From assembly GCF_001550065.1 (NCBI RefSeq), contig NZ_LRUB01000036.1, forward strand, positions 124,001-188,000: 64,000 nt of DNA, written 5' to 3'. Below, piece after piece: positions 54,682 to 63,975 of the stretch; position 1 is the first letter of the stretch, and each line of letters starts with the position of its first letter. Position numbers and translations under genes: made by a program. The notes beneath the pieces were generated by a model. That model searched no databases, had not been told where the DNA came from, and saw only the letters and a list, made by a program, of their open reading frames with translations. Source of the DNA: Kordiimonas lipolytica. Its GTDB lineage: Bacteria; Pseudomonadota; Alphaproteobacteria; Sphingomonadales; Kordiimonadaceae.

Positions 54682-55410
54682 CTATTCAGCAGCCTCGCGT
54701 TCGAGCATGTACATGCCGTCAGGGTACCAGCGTTCCATCCCGCGTTCAAAATAGGCAATGAGGTTGTCATGCTGTGCCGTGATCGGGATTAGCCATGTCT
54801 TGATAGGACTGGCGTAAAAATTGGCAACGAAGCTGAAGACTGTAGCGTCCAGATACGTGGGCTGGTTCGCGAGGAACCAGTCCTGCTCTCCAAGAAGGTT
54901 GGCCAGGCAATCGATATCCGTTTTGATAAACTGCCGCTGCTCGTCGGCTGAATGCCGCCCGTATCCCGCATAAGTGTAGCCTTCACGAATCTCACGGCGC
55001 ATGGTCTCGCCGAACCCGTGTGGGTCGCCCTCCATGAAGATTTCTTTTGCCTGAGCCCAGCCTTCATCTTCTACCCAGCGGGACCAGGCCAAGCCATAGA
55101 TGGTTCGTTCCTCCAGCATGCGGCATACAGCGTGGCCTACAGCTTTGGCCTCAAGCGAAAGGCCCTGGTCAAGCGTGGCACGATACTTCTCGATCAGGTG
55201 AAGGCGGATGAATTCACTGTCTTCGATAATCTGGTCGCCATCCTTCAGTACGGGCAGCTTGCCTTTTGAAAAGCCTTTGGGGTCTTCGGGCATCACTGTT
55301 GTGAACTCAAGGCCAGCTTCCTTAAGCAAGATATCAACCTTGCCGCAATAGGGGCTTGCGTTGAAATAGCCCGGTGCTGTGGGGAATGCGTATAGGGTCA
55401 GGGATGTCAT
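54682..55410 (-). CDS. Glutathione S-transferase family protein
   Basis: 242 residues from ATG 55410 (GAGGAG seven bases upstream). N-terminal thioredoxin-like domain: PTAPGYFNASPYCGKVDILL, KLPVLKDGDQIIEDSEFIRL (cis-Pro, E-S motif). C-terminal helical domain with QDWFLANQPTYLDATVFSFV. Resembles the GST branch with a failed-axon-connections-type domain. Substrate unknown. Confidence 0.85.
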   Translation of the reverse strand: MTSLTLYAFPTAPGYFNASPYCGKVDILLKEAGLEFTTVMPEDPKGFSKGKLPVLKDGDQIIEDSEFIRLHLIEKYRATLDQGLSLEAKAVGHAVCRMLEERTIYGLAWSRWVEDEGWAQAKEIFMEGDPHGFGETMRREIREGYTYAGYGRHSADEQRQFIKTDIDCLANLLGEQDWFLANQPTYLDATVFSFVANFYASPIKTWLIPITAQHDNLIAYFERGMERWYPDGMYMLEREAAE

Positions 55411-55697
55411 CTTTTTGCTCCTCGCTCTTGTGACTTGGGTCGTGGAGAAGCGTATACACCTGGCTAGTGACAATTATTGTCAGGAGAAGTTCAGAAATTT
55501 TAGATGTCAATTTCGCGGGTTTCTTTGACTTTTTAGAATGTAATGCTGGGCATTAGATTTTTCTGTGGATTTTCATTTTATTAGCCGTTTTTATGGTTGC
55601 GGTGTCGCGCCAGAAAACGTGACCCGCCGGATTGGGGCGAGGGGGCCGTGGTTCGGATAAAAAAGCGGGGAAACCGCAAAGATAGCGAGAGAGAAAA

Positions 55698-56591
55698 ATG
55701 TTTAATCCAACCGTACTTTTTGGTTCTGAGGAACCGAAGGGCTGGAAGCCTTGGGCGCTTCTTGTCCCTGTTGTTGCCATTCTGTTTACCATCATTCCAC
55801 TTGTAACCGGCGTTAAGCTGATGCGTGCCCTTAGCTTGCTTCCCGAAAGCGGTGCACCGATCCTGCCGACAGACCTGACAGCATCCCTGATTGTGCCGTT
55901 CGCCATCATGTTTGCTCTTTTGCTGTTGTGGCTTCGGTTTGTGGAAAAGCGGTCATTGGCTTCCATAGGCCTTGGTGGCGAAGCCAAGGTCAGCAGGTTT
56001 TCCGTTGGTTTTCTTGTTGGCAGCGCGATGATCGCTGTAACCGTTATTGGGATTTTGGCACTGGGCGGCTATGAAATCGGGGCTATCGCGCCCGCTTTTA
56101 CCTCTCCTGCAGCCTTGGGTGCCATGCTCATGCTTGCTGTGGGCTACAGCGTGCAGGCCGGCGTCGAGGAAGTGGTGATGCGGGGATGGCTGTTGTCTGC
56201 CATGTCGCGCAAGGTGGGTGTGATTGCAGCTTCCTCTACCAGCGCGCTTCTGTTCACCCTGCTACACTTTGACCCGGACAATCCAAACATGCTGGTTGAC
56301 GCTGCGACGTCCGTATTGTTCAGCCTGTTCGCATGCTACTGGGCAATCAAGGCGGGCAGTATTTGGGGCATCATCGGCTGGCATGCAGGATGGAACTGGT
56401 TTCAGGGCGTTGGCTTTACCATTCCGGTAACAGGGCAGCAGTCCACCGTTCCGGCGCTGGTCGCTGAAATGAAGGCGTCGGGGCCGCTGTGGCTTACAGG
56501 CGGAGAAGTCGGCCCTGAAGCCAGCATCGTTTGCGTGGTGGTTCTGATTGGAGCAAGTGTCTTGCTGGTGCGCAAGTTCAAAGCAAACTAG
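55698..56591 (+). CDS. CPBP-family intramembrane glutamic protease
   Basis: 297 residues, about eight membrane helices. The motif EEVVMRG (EExxxR) is at about residue 156, and the later His elements are in FTLLHFDPDN and IIGWHAGWNWFQG. Such proteases process membrane-associated proteins; some act in bacteriocin immunity. No partner gene is seen nearby. Confidence 0.85.
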   Translation: MFNPTVLFGSEEPKGWKPWALLVPVVAILFTIIPLVTGVKLMRALSLLPESGAPILPTDLTASLIVPFAIMFALLLLWLRFVEKRSLASIGLGGEAKVSRFSVGFLVGSAMIAVTVIGILALGGYEIGAIAPAFTSPAALGAMLMLAVGYSVQAGVEEVVMRGWLLSAMSRKVGVIAASSTSALLFTLLHFDPDNPNMLVDAATSVLFSLFACYWAIKAGSIWGIIGWHAGWNWFQGVGFTIPVTGQQSTVPALVAEMKASGPLWLTGGEVGPEASIVCVVVLIGASVLLVRKFKAN

Positions 56592-56614
56592 CGCCCTGAA
56601 GGATCAGTTTTGGC

Positions 56615-56648
56615 AAGCCCGGTTGGACAAGTCCTGCCGGGCTTTTTC
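56615..56648 (+). terminator. Rho-independent terminator after the CPBP gene
   Basis: AAGCCCGG, 14-base loop TTGGACAAGTCCTG (with an inner GGAC/GTCC stem), CCGGGCTT, then TTTC. Confidence 0.82.
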
Positions 56649-56649
56649 T

Positions 56650-56919
56650 TTACCAGTCGAAATTGCCGATTTCGGTGCGCCGCAACACGCGGCGGTATGG
56701 GGCTGGTGCCCGGCGGGTCATGGCATCCATGGCGCGGTCAAACGTCGCAAACCGACCGCGCGCCCGGCGAACCGTCCGTGTCACCCATGGGGTTGTCGGA
56801 ATCAGGAACAGGAGCCCGATCGCGAAAAAGATCAGCCCGAAAGGAATGGGCGTCAATACGCCCAGAATGCCAAAAAAGCAGAAGGCGCCGCCAATGATTT
56901 GGCACAAAATGCGTCCCAC
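56650..56919 (-). CDS. Small membrane protein, PGPGW-like (paralogue of the 38753 gene)
   Basis: 89 residues from GTG 56919, supported by GGAG seven bases upstream. Two hydrophobic segments around LTPIPFGLIFFAIGLLF, a basic tail VTRTVRRARGRFATF, and a C-terminal RVLRRTEIG similar to RALQRTD in the paralogue. Function unknown. Confidence 0.68.
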   Translation of the reverse strand: MGRILCQIIGGAFCFFGILGVLTPIPFGLIFFAIGLLFLIPTTPWVTRTVRRARGRFATFDRAMDAMTRRAPAPYRRVLRRTEIGNFDW

Positions 56920-57029
56920 AAGGTGTCTCCGTTTCGCTGTCTGTCGGGCGGCATTTGCCGCACCATAAGTTTTGTCTATTTATAGGATCAATATAATGTG
57001 GCTTAACAATGGCTTCAAGGTAACCGATA

Positions 57030-57058
57030 CAAGGAAATATATTCCTTGATGCAAGGAA
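57030..57058. promoter_or_regulatory. Palindromic operator upstream of scoAB
   Basis: CAAGGAAATATATTCCTTG (57030-57048) is an exact seven-base inverted repeat around ATATA, followed by a third direct copy CAAGGAA at 57052-57058 and a partial CAAGG at 57016. It lies about 150 bases before scoA and about 110 before the minus-strand small gene. A regulator is not identified. Confidence 0.62.
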
Positions 57059-57086
57059 ATCTGCGGTTTGACGCTGCAAGAATTTG

Positions 57087-57115
57087 TTGCAAGTGAAACT
57101 AATTGGCGGTATCTG
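57087..57115 (+). promoter_or_regulatory. Possible scoAB promoter
   Basis: TTGCAA, 17-base spacer, TATCTG. The same -10 hexamer occurs before the 48722 gene. The palindrome just upstream would allow activation or repression. Prediction only. Confidence 0.4.
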
Positions 57116-57194
57116 AGGCGGGCGGCCACTTTGGGCTGCGTCACTGGCTATGCCGGTGCTCTGTTATCCCTAACTTTTCAGGCGGGAGTCAGCG

Positions 57195-57899
57195 ATGAAA
57201 AAAGTTTTTGATAGTGCCGAAGCTGCGCTTGATGGCTTGCTGTTTGACGGCATGACCATGATGGCTGGCGGTTTCGGGCTGTGCGGTATTCCTGAAAATC
57301 TGATCGCTGCCACACACAAGGCAGGCGTGAAAGATCTGACGGTTATTTCCAACAACTGCGGTGTGGACGGCTTTGGCCTTGGCATCTTGCTCGACGCCAA
57401 GCAGATCAAGAAGATGATCAGCTCCTATGTTGGCGAGAACAAGGAGTTCGAACGCCAGTATCTGGACGGCGAGCTTGAGCTTGAGTTCAACCCGCAGGGC
57501 ACGCTGGCGGAACGCATCCGCGCAGGCGGCGCTGGCATTCCGGGTTTCTATACCAAGACAGGCGTTGGCACGCTGATCGCCGAAGGCAAGGAACACAAGG
57601 ATTTTGACGGCCAGACATACATCATGGAAACCGGCCTTGTGGCTGATGTGTCCATCGTGAAAGCCTGGAAGGCGGACACCGAAGGCAACCTGGTGTTCCG
57701 GAAGACAGCCCGCAACTTCAACCCGATGATGGCAACTGCCGGCAAGGTGACGGTTGTTGAGGTTGAGGAACTGGTGGAGCCGGGCGAGATTGACCCGGAT
57801 CACATCCACACGCCGGGTATTTTTGTTCAGCGGATCGTCAAGGGCACGTTTGAAAAGCGGATTGAACAACGTACCGTTCGTGAAAGGGAGGCTGGCTAA
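57195..57899 (+). CDS. scoA: 3-oxoacid CoA-transferase subunit A
   Basis: Transfers CoA from succinyl-CoA to acetoacetate (ketone body use). 234 residues: [20 protein letters not shown] at the N-terminus, [20 protein letters not shown] and the [20 protein letters not shown] loop. GGGAG precedes the ATG. Its stop overlaps scoB's start by one base. Confidence 0.95.
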   Translation: MKKVFDSAEAALDGLLFDGMTMMAGGFGLCGIPENLIAATHKAGVKDLTVISNNCGVDGFGLGILLDAKQIKKMISSYVGENKEFERQYLDGELELEFNPQGTLAERIRAGGAGIPGFYTKTGVGTLIAEGKEHKDFDGQTYIMETGLVADVSIVKAWKADTEGNLVFRKTARNFNPMMATAGKVTVVEVEELVEPGEIDPDHIHTPGIFVQRIVKGTFEKRIEQRTVREREAG

Positions 57900-58528
57900 T
57901 GGCTTGGGACAGGAACCAGATGGCGGCGCGTGCTGCCCTTGAGCTTCAGGACGGCTTCTATGTGAACCTGGGGATCGGCATTCCGACGCTGGTGGCCAAC
58001 TATATCCCCGAAGGCATGCATGTCACGCTGCAGAGCGAGAACGGCATGCTGGGGATGGGCCCATTCCCTTATGAGGACGAGGTGGACGCTGACCTGATTA
58101 ACGCCGGCAAGCAGACGATCACCGAACTGCCGACCAGCAGCTATTTCTCCTCGGCTGACAGCTTCGGCATGATCCGGGGCGGGCATATCAACCTCTCCAT
58201 TCTTGGCGCCATGGAAGTGGCGGAGAATGGCGATCTGGCCAACTGGATGATCCCGGGCAAGATGGTCAAGGGCATGGGCGGTGCGATGGACCTTGTGGCT
58301 GGCGTTCAGCGGGTGGTGGTGATCATGGATCACACCAACAAGGCGGGCGAACCGAAGCTTCTGAAATCCTGCACGCTGCCGCTGACCGGCACACAGGTGG
58401 TGGACCGCATCGTCACCGGCCTTGGCGTGTTCGACGTGACGGAAGGCGGCCTGAAGGTTGTCGAGCTTGCGCCCGACGTCACCATGGACGAGGTTCGCGC
58501 CAAAACAGAAGCCACCATCGTGGGCTAA
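57899..58528 (+). CDS. scoB: 3-oxoacid CoA-transferase subunit B
   Basis: 209 residues; the catalytic Glu is in the [14 protein letters not shown] motif, with [17 protein letters not shown] and [17 protein letters not shown]. The two subunits form the active transferase. It ends the operon and is followed by a strong terminator. Confidence 0.95.
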   Translation: MAWDRNQMAARAALELQDGFYVNLGIGIPTLVANYIPEGMHVTLQSENGMLGMGPFPYEDEVDADLINAGKQTITELPTSSYFSSADSFGMIRGGHINLSILGAMEVAENGDLANWMIPGKMVKGMGGAMDLVAGVQRVVVIMDHTNKAGEPKLLKSCTLPLTGTQVVDRIVTGLGVFDVTEGGLKVVELAPDVTMDEVRAKTEATIVG

Positions 58529-58530
58529 GG

Positions 58531-58557
58531 AAAAAGGGGCGGAAGCCCCTTTTTTTC
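58531..58557. terminator. Bidirectional terminator between scoB and the diguanylate cyclase
   Basis: AAAAAGGGGC-GGAA-GCCCCTTTTT, then TT. The A run on one arm makes it work in both directions, with the diguanylate cyclase stop at 58575 facing it. Confidence 0.9.
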
Positions 58558-58574
58558 TCACTGCCGCAAGTCGG

Positions 58575-59612
58575 CTAGCAGGAAATACAAGAGCCCTCGG
58601 CCTTTTTGGACTCATACATTTTTTTGTCGGCTGCGCTTATCAGGTCCTGCGTTGTCGGCGTGTCTTCTATCCCTTTCTGTGCCACACCAATGCTGAGGGT
58701 ATGGTTCGGGAATTTTTCATTGAAGGCCGCGATGATGCGGCCGCAAATGATCCGGGCATCATCCTGGGAACAGTCCGGCAGGATCAGGCAGAATTCGTCG
58801 CCGCCATACCGGCAGCCAATATCCACTTCCCTAATACTGGACAGGATAGCCTTGCCCACGGCAATCAGGACCTGGTCGCCATACACGTGGCCTTTTTCAT
58901 CATTAATGGATTTGAATTTGTCGACGTCGAAATAAGCGCAGCATAGCGTGCCCCTTTTACGGCGTGCGTGGGCAAGCTCCCGCTCGAACAGGTCAGCCAT
59001 CGAGCGCCTGTTGTAGAGGCCTGTAAGCGGATCGGTGCGGGCGATACGTTCCAGCTCTTTTGTTCGCTGCTCCACTTTTCGTTCCAGGTCCAGCGCATAT
59101 TTTTCGGTACGACTACGGGCGGCGTCAATCTCACTAACAAGGCTGAGGATATAGGCGTCAAAGACCAGTGTGGTGTCGAAATAAATCAGCTTATCCAGTG
59201 TATCTATGAGGCTGAAGGCCTTCTCAGCATCTTCAACCAGCGAGGAAATGACCCGCGAGAGGATTTCTTTCAATGACCGTATGGCGGCAAGGTATAGCTT
59301 GGGATCAACGCCGATGCGTTTGTGAACCATGCCGATGCGCAGGCGGCTGTTGGCATATTCCGCGTCATATCTGCCAGAGAAAAGCTCCAGCACATAGTCA
59401 TACTGAGACCGCCGCAGCCGGGCGAGCGTCTCAGCGTCACCGATCAGCAGGATCACTTCATCAATCTGTGTCTGTTTCTGGTAAAATTCATCGACGATGG
59501 CGCCGAGAACAGCGGAGATTTTGTCCTGCAAGGATGCAAGCTGCTTCAAATCAGATTGTCTCAGGCCAAGCAACTTCATCCGGTTCGAGATTTCGAAGTC
59601 GCTGATTTGCAT
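58575..59612 (-). CDS. Globin-coupled sensor diguanylate cyclase (DosC-like)
   Basis: 345 residues. The N-terminal protoglobin (about 1-155) has the proximal His97 in LRIGMVHKRIGVDPKLYLAA. A short linker leads to a GGDEF domain (185-340): DPLTGLYNRRS, GGDEF at 270-274, and an RxxD inhibitory site (REVD 261-264) five residues before it. It would make c-di-GMP in response to oxygen (or NO/CO) binding to the haem. Confidence 0.92.
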   Translation of the reverse strand: MQISDFEISNRMKLLGLRQSDLKQLASLQDKISAVLGAIVDEFYQKQTQIDEVILLIGDAETLARLRRSQYDYVLELFSGRYDAEYANSRLRIGMVHKRIGVDPKLYLAAIRSLKEILSRVISSLVEDAEKAFSLIDTLDKLIYFDTTLVFDAYILSLVSEIDAARSRTEKYALDLERKVEQRTKELERIARTDPLTGLYNRRSMADLFERELAHARRKRGTLCCAYFDVDKFKSINDEKGHVYGDQVLIAVGKAILSSIREVDIGCRYGGDEFCLILPDCSQDDARIICGRIIAAFNEKFPNHTLSIGVAQKGIEDTPTTQDLISAADKKMYESKKAEGSCISC

Positions 59613-59790
59613 CTGGTCAAGCAGTGTCTGACGAAGGCGATCGATGATTTTTCTCCAGTGATACGACCCCGTACGTTAGGTACATAGTATTGTGCTGAAA
59701 GGGTAAATAAAGTCTTTTTACAGCTTCCTGGAGGCGGAACATCTTGACGCTGCTTCGAGCCTGGGACCTCTTCTCAGCTGTCGCGCCTTG

Positions 59791-60600
59791 TTAGTGCGGC
59801 AGATCATATGGCTTGAAACCATGTTCGGCCATGGCTTCACCAAGCGCTTTCAGGGTCGCTGAGGGCACCCCCTTGCTACAGGCAATGGCTATAGGATAGT
59901 CCGGGTGGGTGCCATAATTGGGGAGGGTCACCAGTGTATTGGTTTGTGGCATAACCCGCCTGGCTTCGTCCCACTGGTCCAGCGGCACGATGGTATAGTG
60001 GGCGCGGCCTGCCAGGACCATGTTCATCAGTTGAAAGTCTGTTTTACCGGTGCGGAGGATCCAGCTTGGGTTTGCGCGCACGATCGAATCTACTTCCTCG
60101 CCATATATGCCGCTTTCAAGGAGCGTACCGATCATGCTGCTGTCCTGCGCCAGCGAGACAATGTTGCCGTGGGCCTTCAGTCGGTCGCGGTATTTAGGCA
60201 ATGTGAGGACAATATCACCGGGCACCAAGTCAAACAGGTAGGGCAGAAAGGCCCATTTCTTTACCCGCTCTGGCGTGGGCATGCGGCCCGTTGTGCAGAT
60301 GGCCCGACGGCCTTCATTCAACATGTCGGCTTCTTCGTCAATTGTAGAAGCCATCCAGCGCACATCATAGCCTGCGGTATCGGCCACTGCGGTCAACTGA
60401 TCGATATATTTACCCGTGGGTTTGCCGTTCACGACCCTGATGTCGGGCGGATAATGATAATAGGTGATCGTGATGGCTGGCCGGTCGTCAGCCGCCACTG
60501 CGGTCGTCAGAAAGACGATAAGGCTATATATTATAAGCGGTTTCAATCTCTCAGCCGGGCCTCCTATAGACTTTGCAGTATAGTGTTGTCGCCTTAACAA
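59791..60600 (-). CDS. Periplasmic solute-binding protein (SBP_bac_3-like)
   Basis: About 251-269 residues. Signal peptide LKPLIIYSLIVFLTTAVA-ADD, then ITYYHYPPDIRVVNGKPTGK, typical of family 3 amino acid-type binding proteins, and GRRAICTTGRMPTPERVKKW. No permease or ATPase gene is adjacent, so it may be an orphan or sensor protein. The start is uncertain: an open frame goes to TTG 60600; TTG 60546 is preceded by AGGAGG 13 bases away. Confidence 0.75.
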   Translation of the reverse strand: MLRRQHYTAKSIGGPAERLKPLIIYSLIVFLTTAVAADDRPAITITYYHYPPDIRVVNGKPTGKYIDQLTAVADTAGYDVRWMASTIDEEADMLNEGRRAICTTGRMPTPERVKKWAFLPYLFDLVPGDIVLTLPKYRDRLKAHGNIVSLAQDSSMIGTLLESGIYGEEVDSIVRANPSWILRTGKTDFQLMNMVLAGRAHYTIVPLDQWDEARRVMPQTNTLVTLPNYGTHPDYPIAIACSKGVPSATLKALGEAMAEHGFKPYDLPH

Positions 60601-60633
60601 ATCGTTCAGCTAGGGGCTTGTCACCAATTTATT

Positions 60634-61263
60634 GTGCTGCCCGCGAAAGTGTCGCAGAATTCAACAAACAGATCATCGCTGGGGAATGTTTTGTCCGCTG
60701 TACAAGAATTTAACTTTGAAATTCCGGCATTTGCGCAGGATCCTTCGATAAGGGCTTTTCTTGCGGCGTGGAACCGTTGGCGGGGGCAAGCCGTTGCGCC
60801 CAAACGCAGCGATATCAGGCCGGGCGATATTCCCGGGCTTATGCGCGGCGTGATGCTGATGGATGCCTTTGCGCCTGAGAAAATGGTCTTTCGCTATGCC
60901 GGGTCTCAGTATCAGGACATGTATAAGTTCGATTTTACTGGGCTGAATTATATGGATATCACGCCGCAGGAAAATCGCGCGCTCAGGGCCAAACGTCTCT
61001 GGGGCGTGGTTGCCCAGCCCGCAGCAGCGGTTTGGACCACGCCTCCCGTCGGCAATGTGGATTTCATAGGCGCAAGTGTTCCCATCCTTCCAGATGAAGA
61101 GGGGCACCCGCGCAAGATCATGCAGTTGACCGTGCTGTCGAAGGAAGTCCATGAGGCCAAGGTGGCGGCACGCGAATATGAACGCGAGACAGTCTATCTG
61201 TCCGACAATTTCCGCTACATCGACATTGGCGCCGGCAAACCGGATACGGGTGTGGAGGCCTAA
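60634..61263 (+). CDS. PAS-domain-like protein (PAS_5)
   Basis: About 190-209 residues; soluble. FLAAWNRWRGQAVAPKRSDI, RPGDIPGLMRGVMLMDAFAP, FRYAGSQYQDMYKFDFTGLN is the PAS_5 pattern found in many alphaproteobacteria. The start is uncertain (GTG 60634, or TTG 60691, which has GGGG upstream). Its stop overlaps the tldD stop by four bases, convergently. Role unknown. Confidence 0.7.
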   Translation: MLPAKVSQNSTNRSSLGNVLSAVQEFNFEIPAFAQDPSIRAFLAAWNRWRGQAVAPKRSDIRPGDIPGLMRGVMLMDAFAPEKMVFRYAGSQYQDMYKFDFTGLNYMDITPQENRALRAKRLWGVVAQPAAAVWTTPPVGNVDFIGASVPILPDEEGHPRKIMQLTVLSKEVHEAKVAAREYERETVYLSDNFRYIDIGAGKPDTGVEA

Positions 61264-62693
61264 CCTGCAGTGCCCCCGACCGTGAGGCCGTCAATCCGGA
61301 GGGTTGGCTGGCCAACGCCCGCGGGGACGCTCTGACCGCCCTTGCCGCAGGTGCCCACACCGTTATCCAGCTTCAGATCGTTGCCGATCATCGACACGCG
61401 CGTGAGTACATCCGGTCCGTTGCCTATGAGCGTCGCGCCCTTGACCGGTTCCATGATCTTGCCGCCGCGCACGCGGTAGGCTTCGGTACAGCTAAAGACG
61501 AACTTGCCGGAGGTGATGTCCACCTGGCCGCCGCCGAAGTTCACGGCATAAAGGCCGTCATCGACACTTGCCAAAATCTCCGCTGGGTCCTTGTCGCCCG
61601 CCAGCATGAAAGTGTTTGTCATGCGCGGCATCGGGGAGTGGGCAAAGCTCTGACGCCTGCCGTTGCCGGTGGCCTGCATGCCCATCAGGCGGGCGTTCAG
61701 CCGGTCCTGCATGTAGCCCTTCAAGATTCCGTCCTCGATCAGCACAGTGCGCTCGGTCGGTGTGCCTTCGTCATCCACCGTCAGGCTGCCACGCAGGTCA
61801 GAAAGCGTGCCGTCGTCCACCACGGTCACACCCGGTGCCGCCACGCGCTCGCCCAAAAGGCCGGCGAAGGCAGAGGTTTTTTTGCGGTTGAAGTCACCCT
61901 CCAGCCCGTGGCCGATGGCTTCATGCAGCAGCACGCCGGGCCAGCCTGGGCCCAAGACCACAGTCATTTCACCCGCGGGGGCATCCACGCTTTCCATATT
62001 CACGGCGGCCTGGCGAATCGCCTCGTCTGCCTGTGCCTGCCAATGGGCCTCATCAAACAGGAAGTCATAGGCCTGGCGTCCGCCTGAGCCCTCATAGCCC
62101 ATTTCCTGCCGGTCGCCGTCGCGCATCACCACCTGCACATTCAGGCGTACAAGCGGGCGGATGTCGCGCACCCGGTGGCCGTCAGCGCGGATGATCTCCA
62201 CTGCCTGCCAACTGCCAAGAAGGCTTGCGCTGACCTGTGCCACGCGCGGGTCTTTGGCGCGGGTGTAGGCGTCAATTTCTTCAAGAAGCTTGATCTTGCG
62301 ACCGAACTCGATGCCCATGAGCGGGTTTGCGTCGGTGTAAAGCTGCTTGTTGGTGCGCACGGGCGCCGGGGCCATGATGCCTGCGTTCCCGGTTTTCACC
62401 GCGCGCACAGTCTCGCCAGCGCGCCGGATTGCGTCTTCCGACAGTTCATTCGAATGCGCAAAGCCTGTGCTTTCGCCTATCACAGCACGAAGGCCAAACC
62501 CCTGGCTGCTGTCATAGCTCGCCCCCTTCAGGCGCCCGTCATCGAAGCTGAATGACTCGGAACTCGTAGCCTCAAGATACAGTTCGCCGTCTTCCATATC
62601 CGAGAGGGTATCGGAGACCAGCGCTTCTGTGCGCTTCTCATCAAGGTCCGACTCTTGGAAGAAAAAATTCAGCGACGCGGCTGCATCGGTCAT
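61260..62693 (-). CDS. tldD: Metalloprotease TldD
   Basis: 477 residues. The zinc motif is HEAIGHGLEGD (HExxxH), with AAGGGA upstream. GLRAVIGESTGFAHSNEL and the RDIRPLVRLNVQVVMRDGDR region are also typical. TldD acts with TldE/PmbA in peptide degradation and microcin maturation. TldE is not in the window. Confidence 0.95.
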   Translation of the reverse strand: MTDAAASLNFFFQESDLDEKRTEALVSDTLSDMEDGELYLEATSSESFSFDDGRLKGASYDSSQGFGLRAVIGESTGFAHSNELSEDAIRRAGETVRAVKTGNAGIMAPAPVRTNKQLYTDANPLMGIEFGRKIKLLEEIDAYTRAKDPRVAQVSASLLGSWQAVEIIRADGHRVRDIRPLVRLNVQVVMRDGDRQEMGYEGSGGRQAYDFLFDEAHWQAQADEAIRQAAVNMESVDAPAGEMTVVLGPGWPGVLLHEAIGHGLEGDFNRKKTSAFAGLLGERVAAPGVTVVDDGTLSDLRGSLTVDDEGTPTERTVLIEDGILKGYMQDRLNARLMGMQATGNGRRQSFAHSPMPRMTNTFMLAGDKDPAEILASVDDGLYAVNFGGGQVDITSGKFVFSCTEAYRVRGGKIMEPVKGATLIGNGPDVLTRVSMIGNDLKLDNGVGTCGKGGQSVPAGVGQPTLRIDGLTVGGTAG

Positions 62694-63061
62694 GGAACGT
62701 CCCTTTCTATCGCTATGCGAGAATGATTCTATGATTTATGGGCCAGAAAGGCAGATTACACCGAAAGTGCGGCACAATGTCGCATTTTTGAGGCAATCGC
62801 TGGCGCTACCATGGTATGGAGATGTGGGAATGACAAGCCATCTTCAATAAATTATGGTGGCTTTGGGTAAAAAAAGGCAAAAAAACGGCATCAGGTGCTC
62901 ACTCGGACTTGAGCCTTTGGGAACGTCTGGTATAAACGGGCCCGCATTCATATCGGCCACGGGGAGCAGGTTATACTTTTTCGAGGCTGATTACTGGACG
63001 CCACAGACAAGAATGGCGCCGGTCCCCCGCAAAGGGGTAGGAACAAAAGGAAAGCAGAACT
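62694..63061 (+). promoter_or_regulatory. Upstream region of the cytochrome oxidase operon
   Basis: About 370 bases without a supported gene. TTGAGC (62909-62914), 16-base spacer and TATAAA (62931-62936) is a reasonable promoter for ctaC. AAGGA precedes the start. Confidence 0.5.
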
Positions 63062-63952
63062 ATGAACGTCAAAAGGCTTACCGCCGGAATTATGGTCGCA
63101 CTGACGACCCTGTTCGGTTTCTCGGTTAGCGCGCTGGCAGAGGACCGTCTCGGCGTTCCTCAGGACAAGGGTCTGTGGCTTCGTGAAGCCGCAAACGACC
63201 AAGCCAGCCGGGTAGTAGAGTTTAACGAGCTCCTTCTCTGGATCATCACTGTAATCACGGCATTTGTATTCATCCTCATGTTCTACGTGATGGTGCGTTA
63301 CCGTGCCAAAGCGAACCCAGAGCCATCCAAAACAAGTCACAACACCCTGATTGAGATCATCTGGACGGTGGTTCCGATTGGCGTACTTGTGGTTATTGGC
63401 TTCTGGTCGATCCCGCTCCTGTATTTCCAAGATACAGTGCCGGAGACAGAGTTTGCGATCCGTGTAACGGGTAACCAGTGGAACTGGACCTATAACTATC
63501 CGGATCACGACGGTATCGAGTTTACGGCGATGGTTATTCCGGACGCCACGTTCAAGGACGCTGCGGAGAAAGCCAAGGCTGAAGCCAACCTATCGGCTTT
63601 CTTGGGTAAGGACGCAAAACTGAACGCTCGGCTTCTGGATACGGACTACCGACTGGTGGTGCCAGTTGACACCAAGATCAAGGTGATGCTCACGGCTTCT
63701 GACGTTATTCACTCCTGGGCTGTGCCTGAGTTTGGTGTGAAGCTGGATGCTGTGCCTGGTCGCCTCAATGAAACTTGGTTCGAAGCAGACAAAACTGGCA
63801 TTTTCTACGGTCAATGCTCGGAGTTGTGCGGTAAGGACCACGCTTTCATGCCGATTGCGGTACAAGTTGTGTCCAAAGATGAATTTGCCAAGTGGGTGGA
63901 ACGTGCGAAAGCAGAATATGCTGACGCGGGTACCACGGCCCTTGGTCGCTAA
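63062..63952 (+). CDS. ctaC: Cytochrome c oxidase subunit II
   Basis: 296 residues with a signal peptide (ending VSALA-EDR), two membrane helices (LLLWIITVITAFVFILMFYV and VVPIGVLVVIGFWSIPLLYF) and the CuA cupredoxin domain with VIHSWAVPEFGV and QCSELCGKDHAFMP as copper ligands. Part of the aa3-type terminal oxidase. Followed by the subunit I gene. Confidence 0.95.
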   Translation: MNVKRLTAGIMVALTTLFGFSVSALAEDRLGVPQDKGLWLREAANDQASRVVEFNELLLWIITVITAFVFILMFYVMVRYRAKANPEPSKTSHNTLIEIIWTVVPIGVLVVIGFWSIPLLYFQDTVPETEFAIRVTGNQWNWTYNYPDHDGIEFTAMVIPDATFKDAAEKAKAEANLSAFLGKDAKLNARLLDTDYRLVVPVDTKIKVMLTASDVIHSWAVPEFGVKLDAVPGRLNETWFEADKTGIFYGQCSELCGKDHAFMPIAVQVVSKDEFAKWVERAKAEYADAGTTALGR

Positions 63953-63975
63953 GACAAGTTAGGGAGAGAAGAGCA

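Noticed and set aside
55553..55987. Minus-strand open frame of 144 codons at the start of the CPBP gene
   Set aside because: It overlaps the N-terminal coding part of a recognised gene, and has a low-complexity composition.
62854..63129. Open frame of 91 codons before and over the start of ctaC
   Set aside because: It overlaps the signal peptide of the oxidase subunit in another frame and has no family match.
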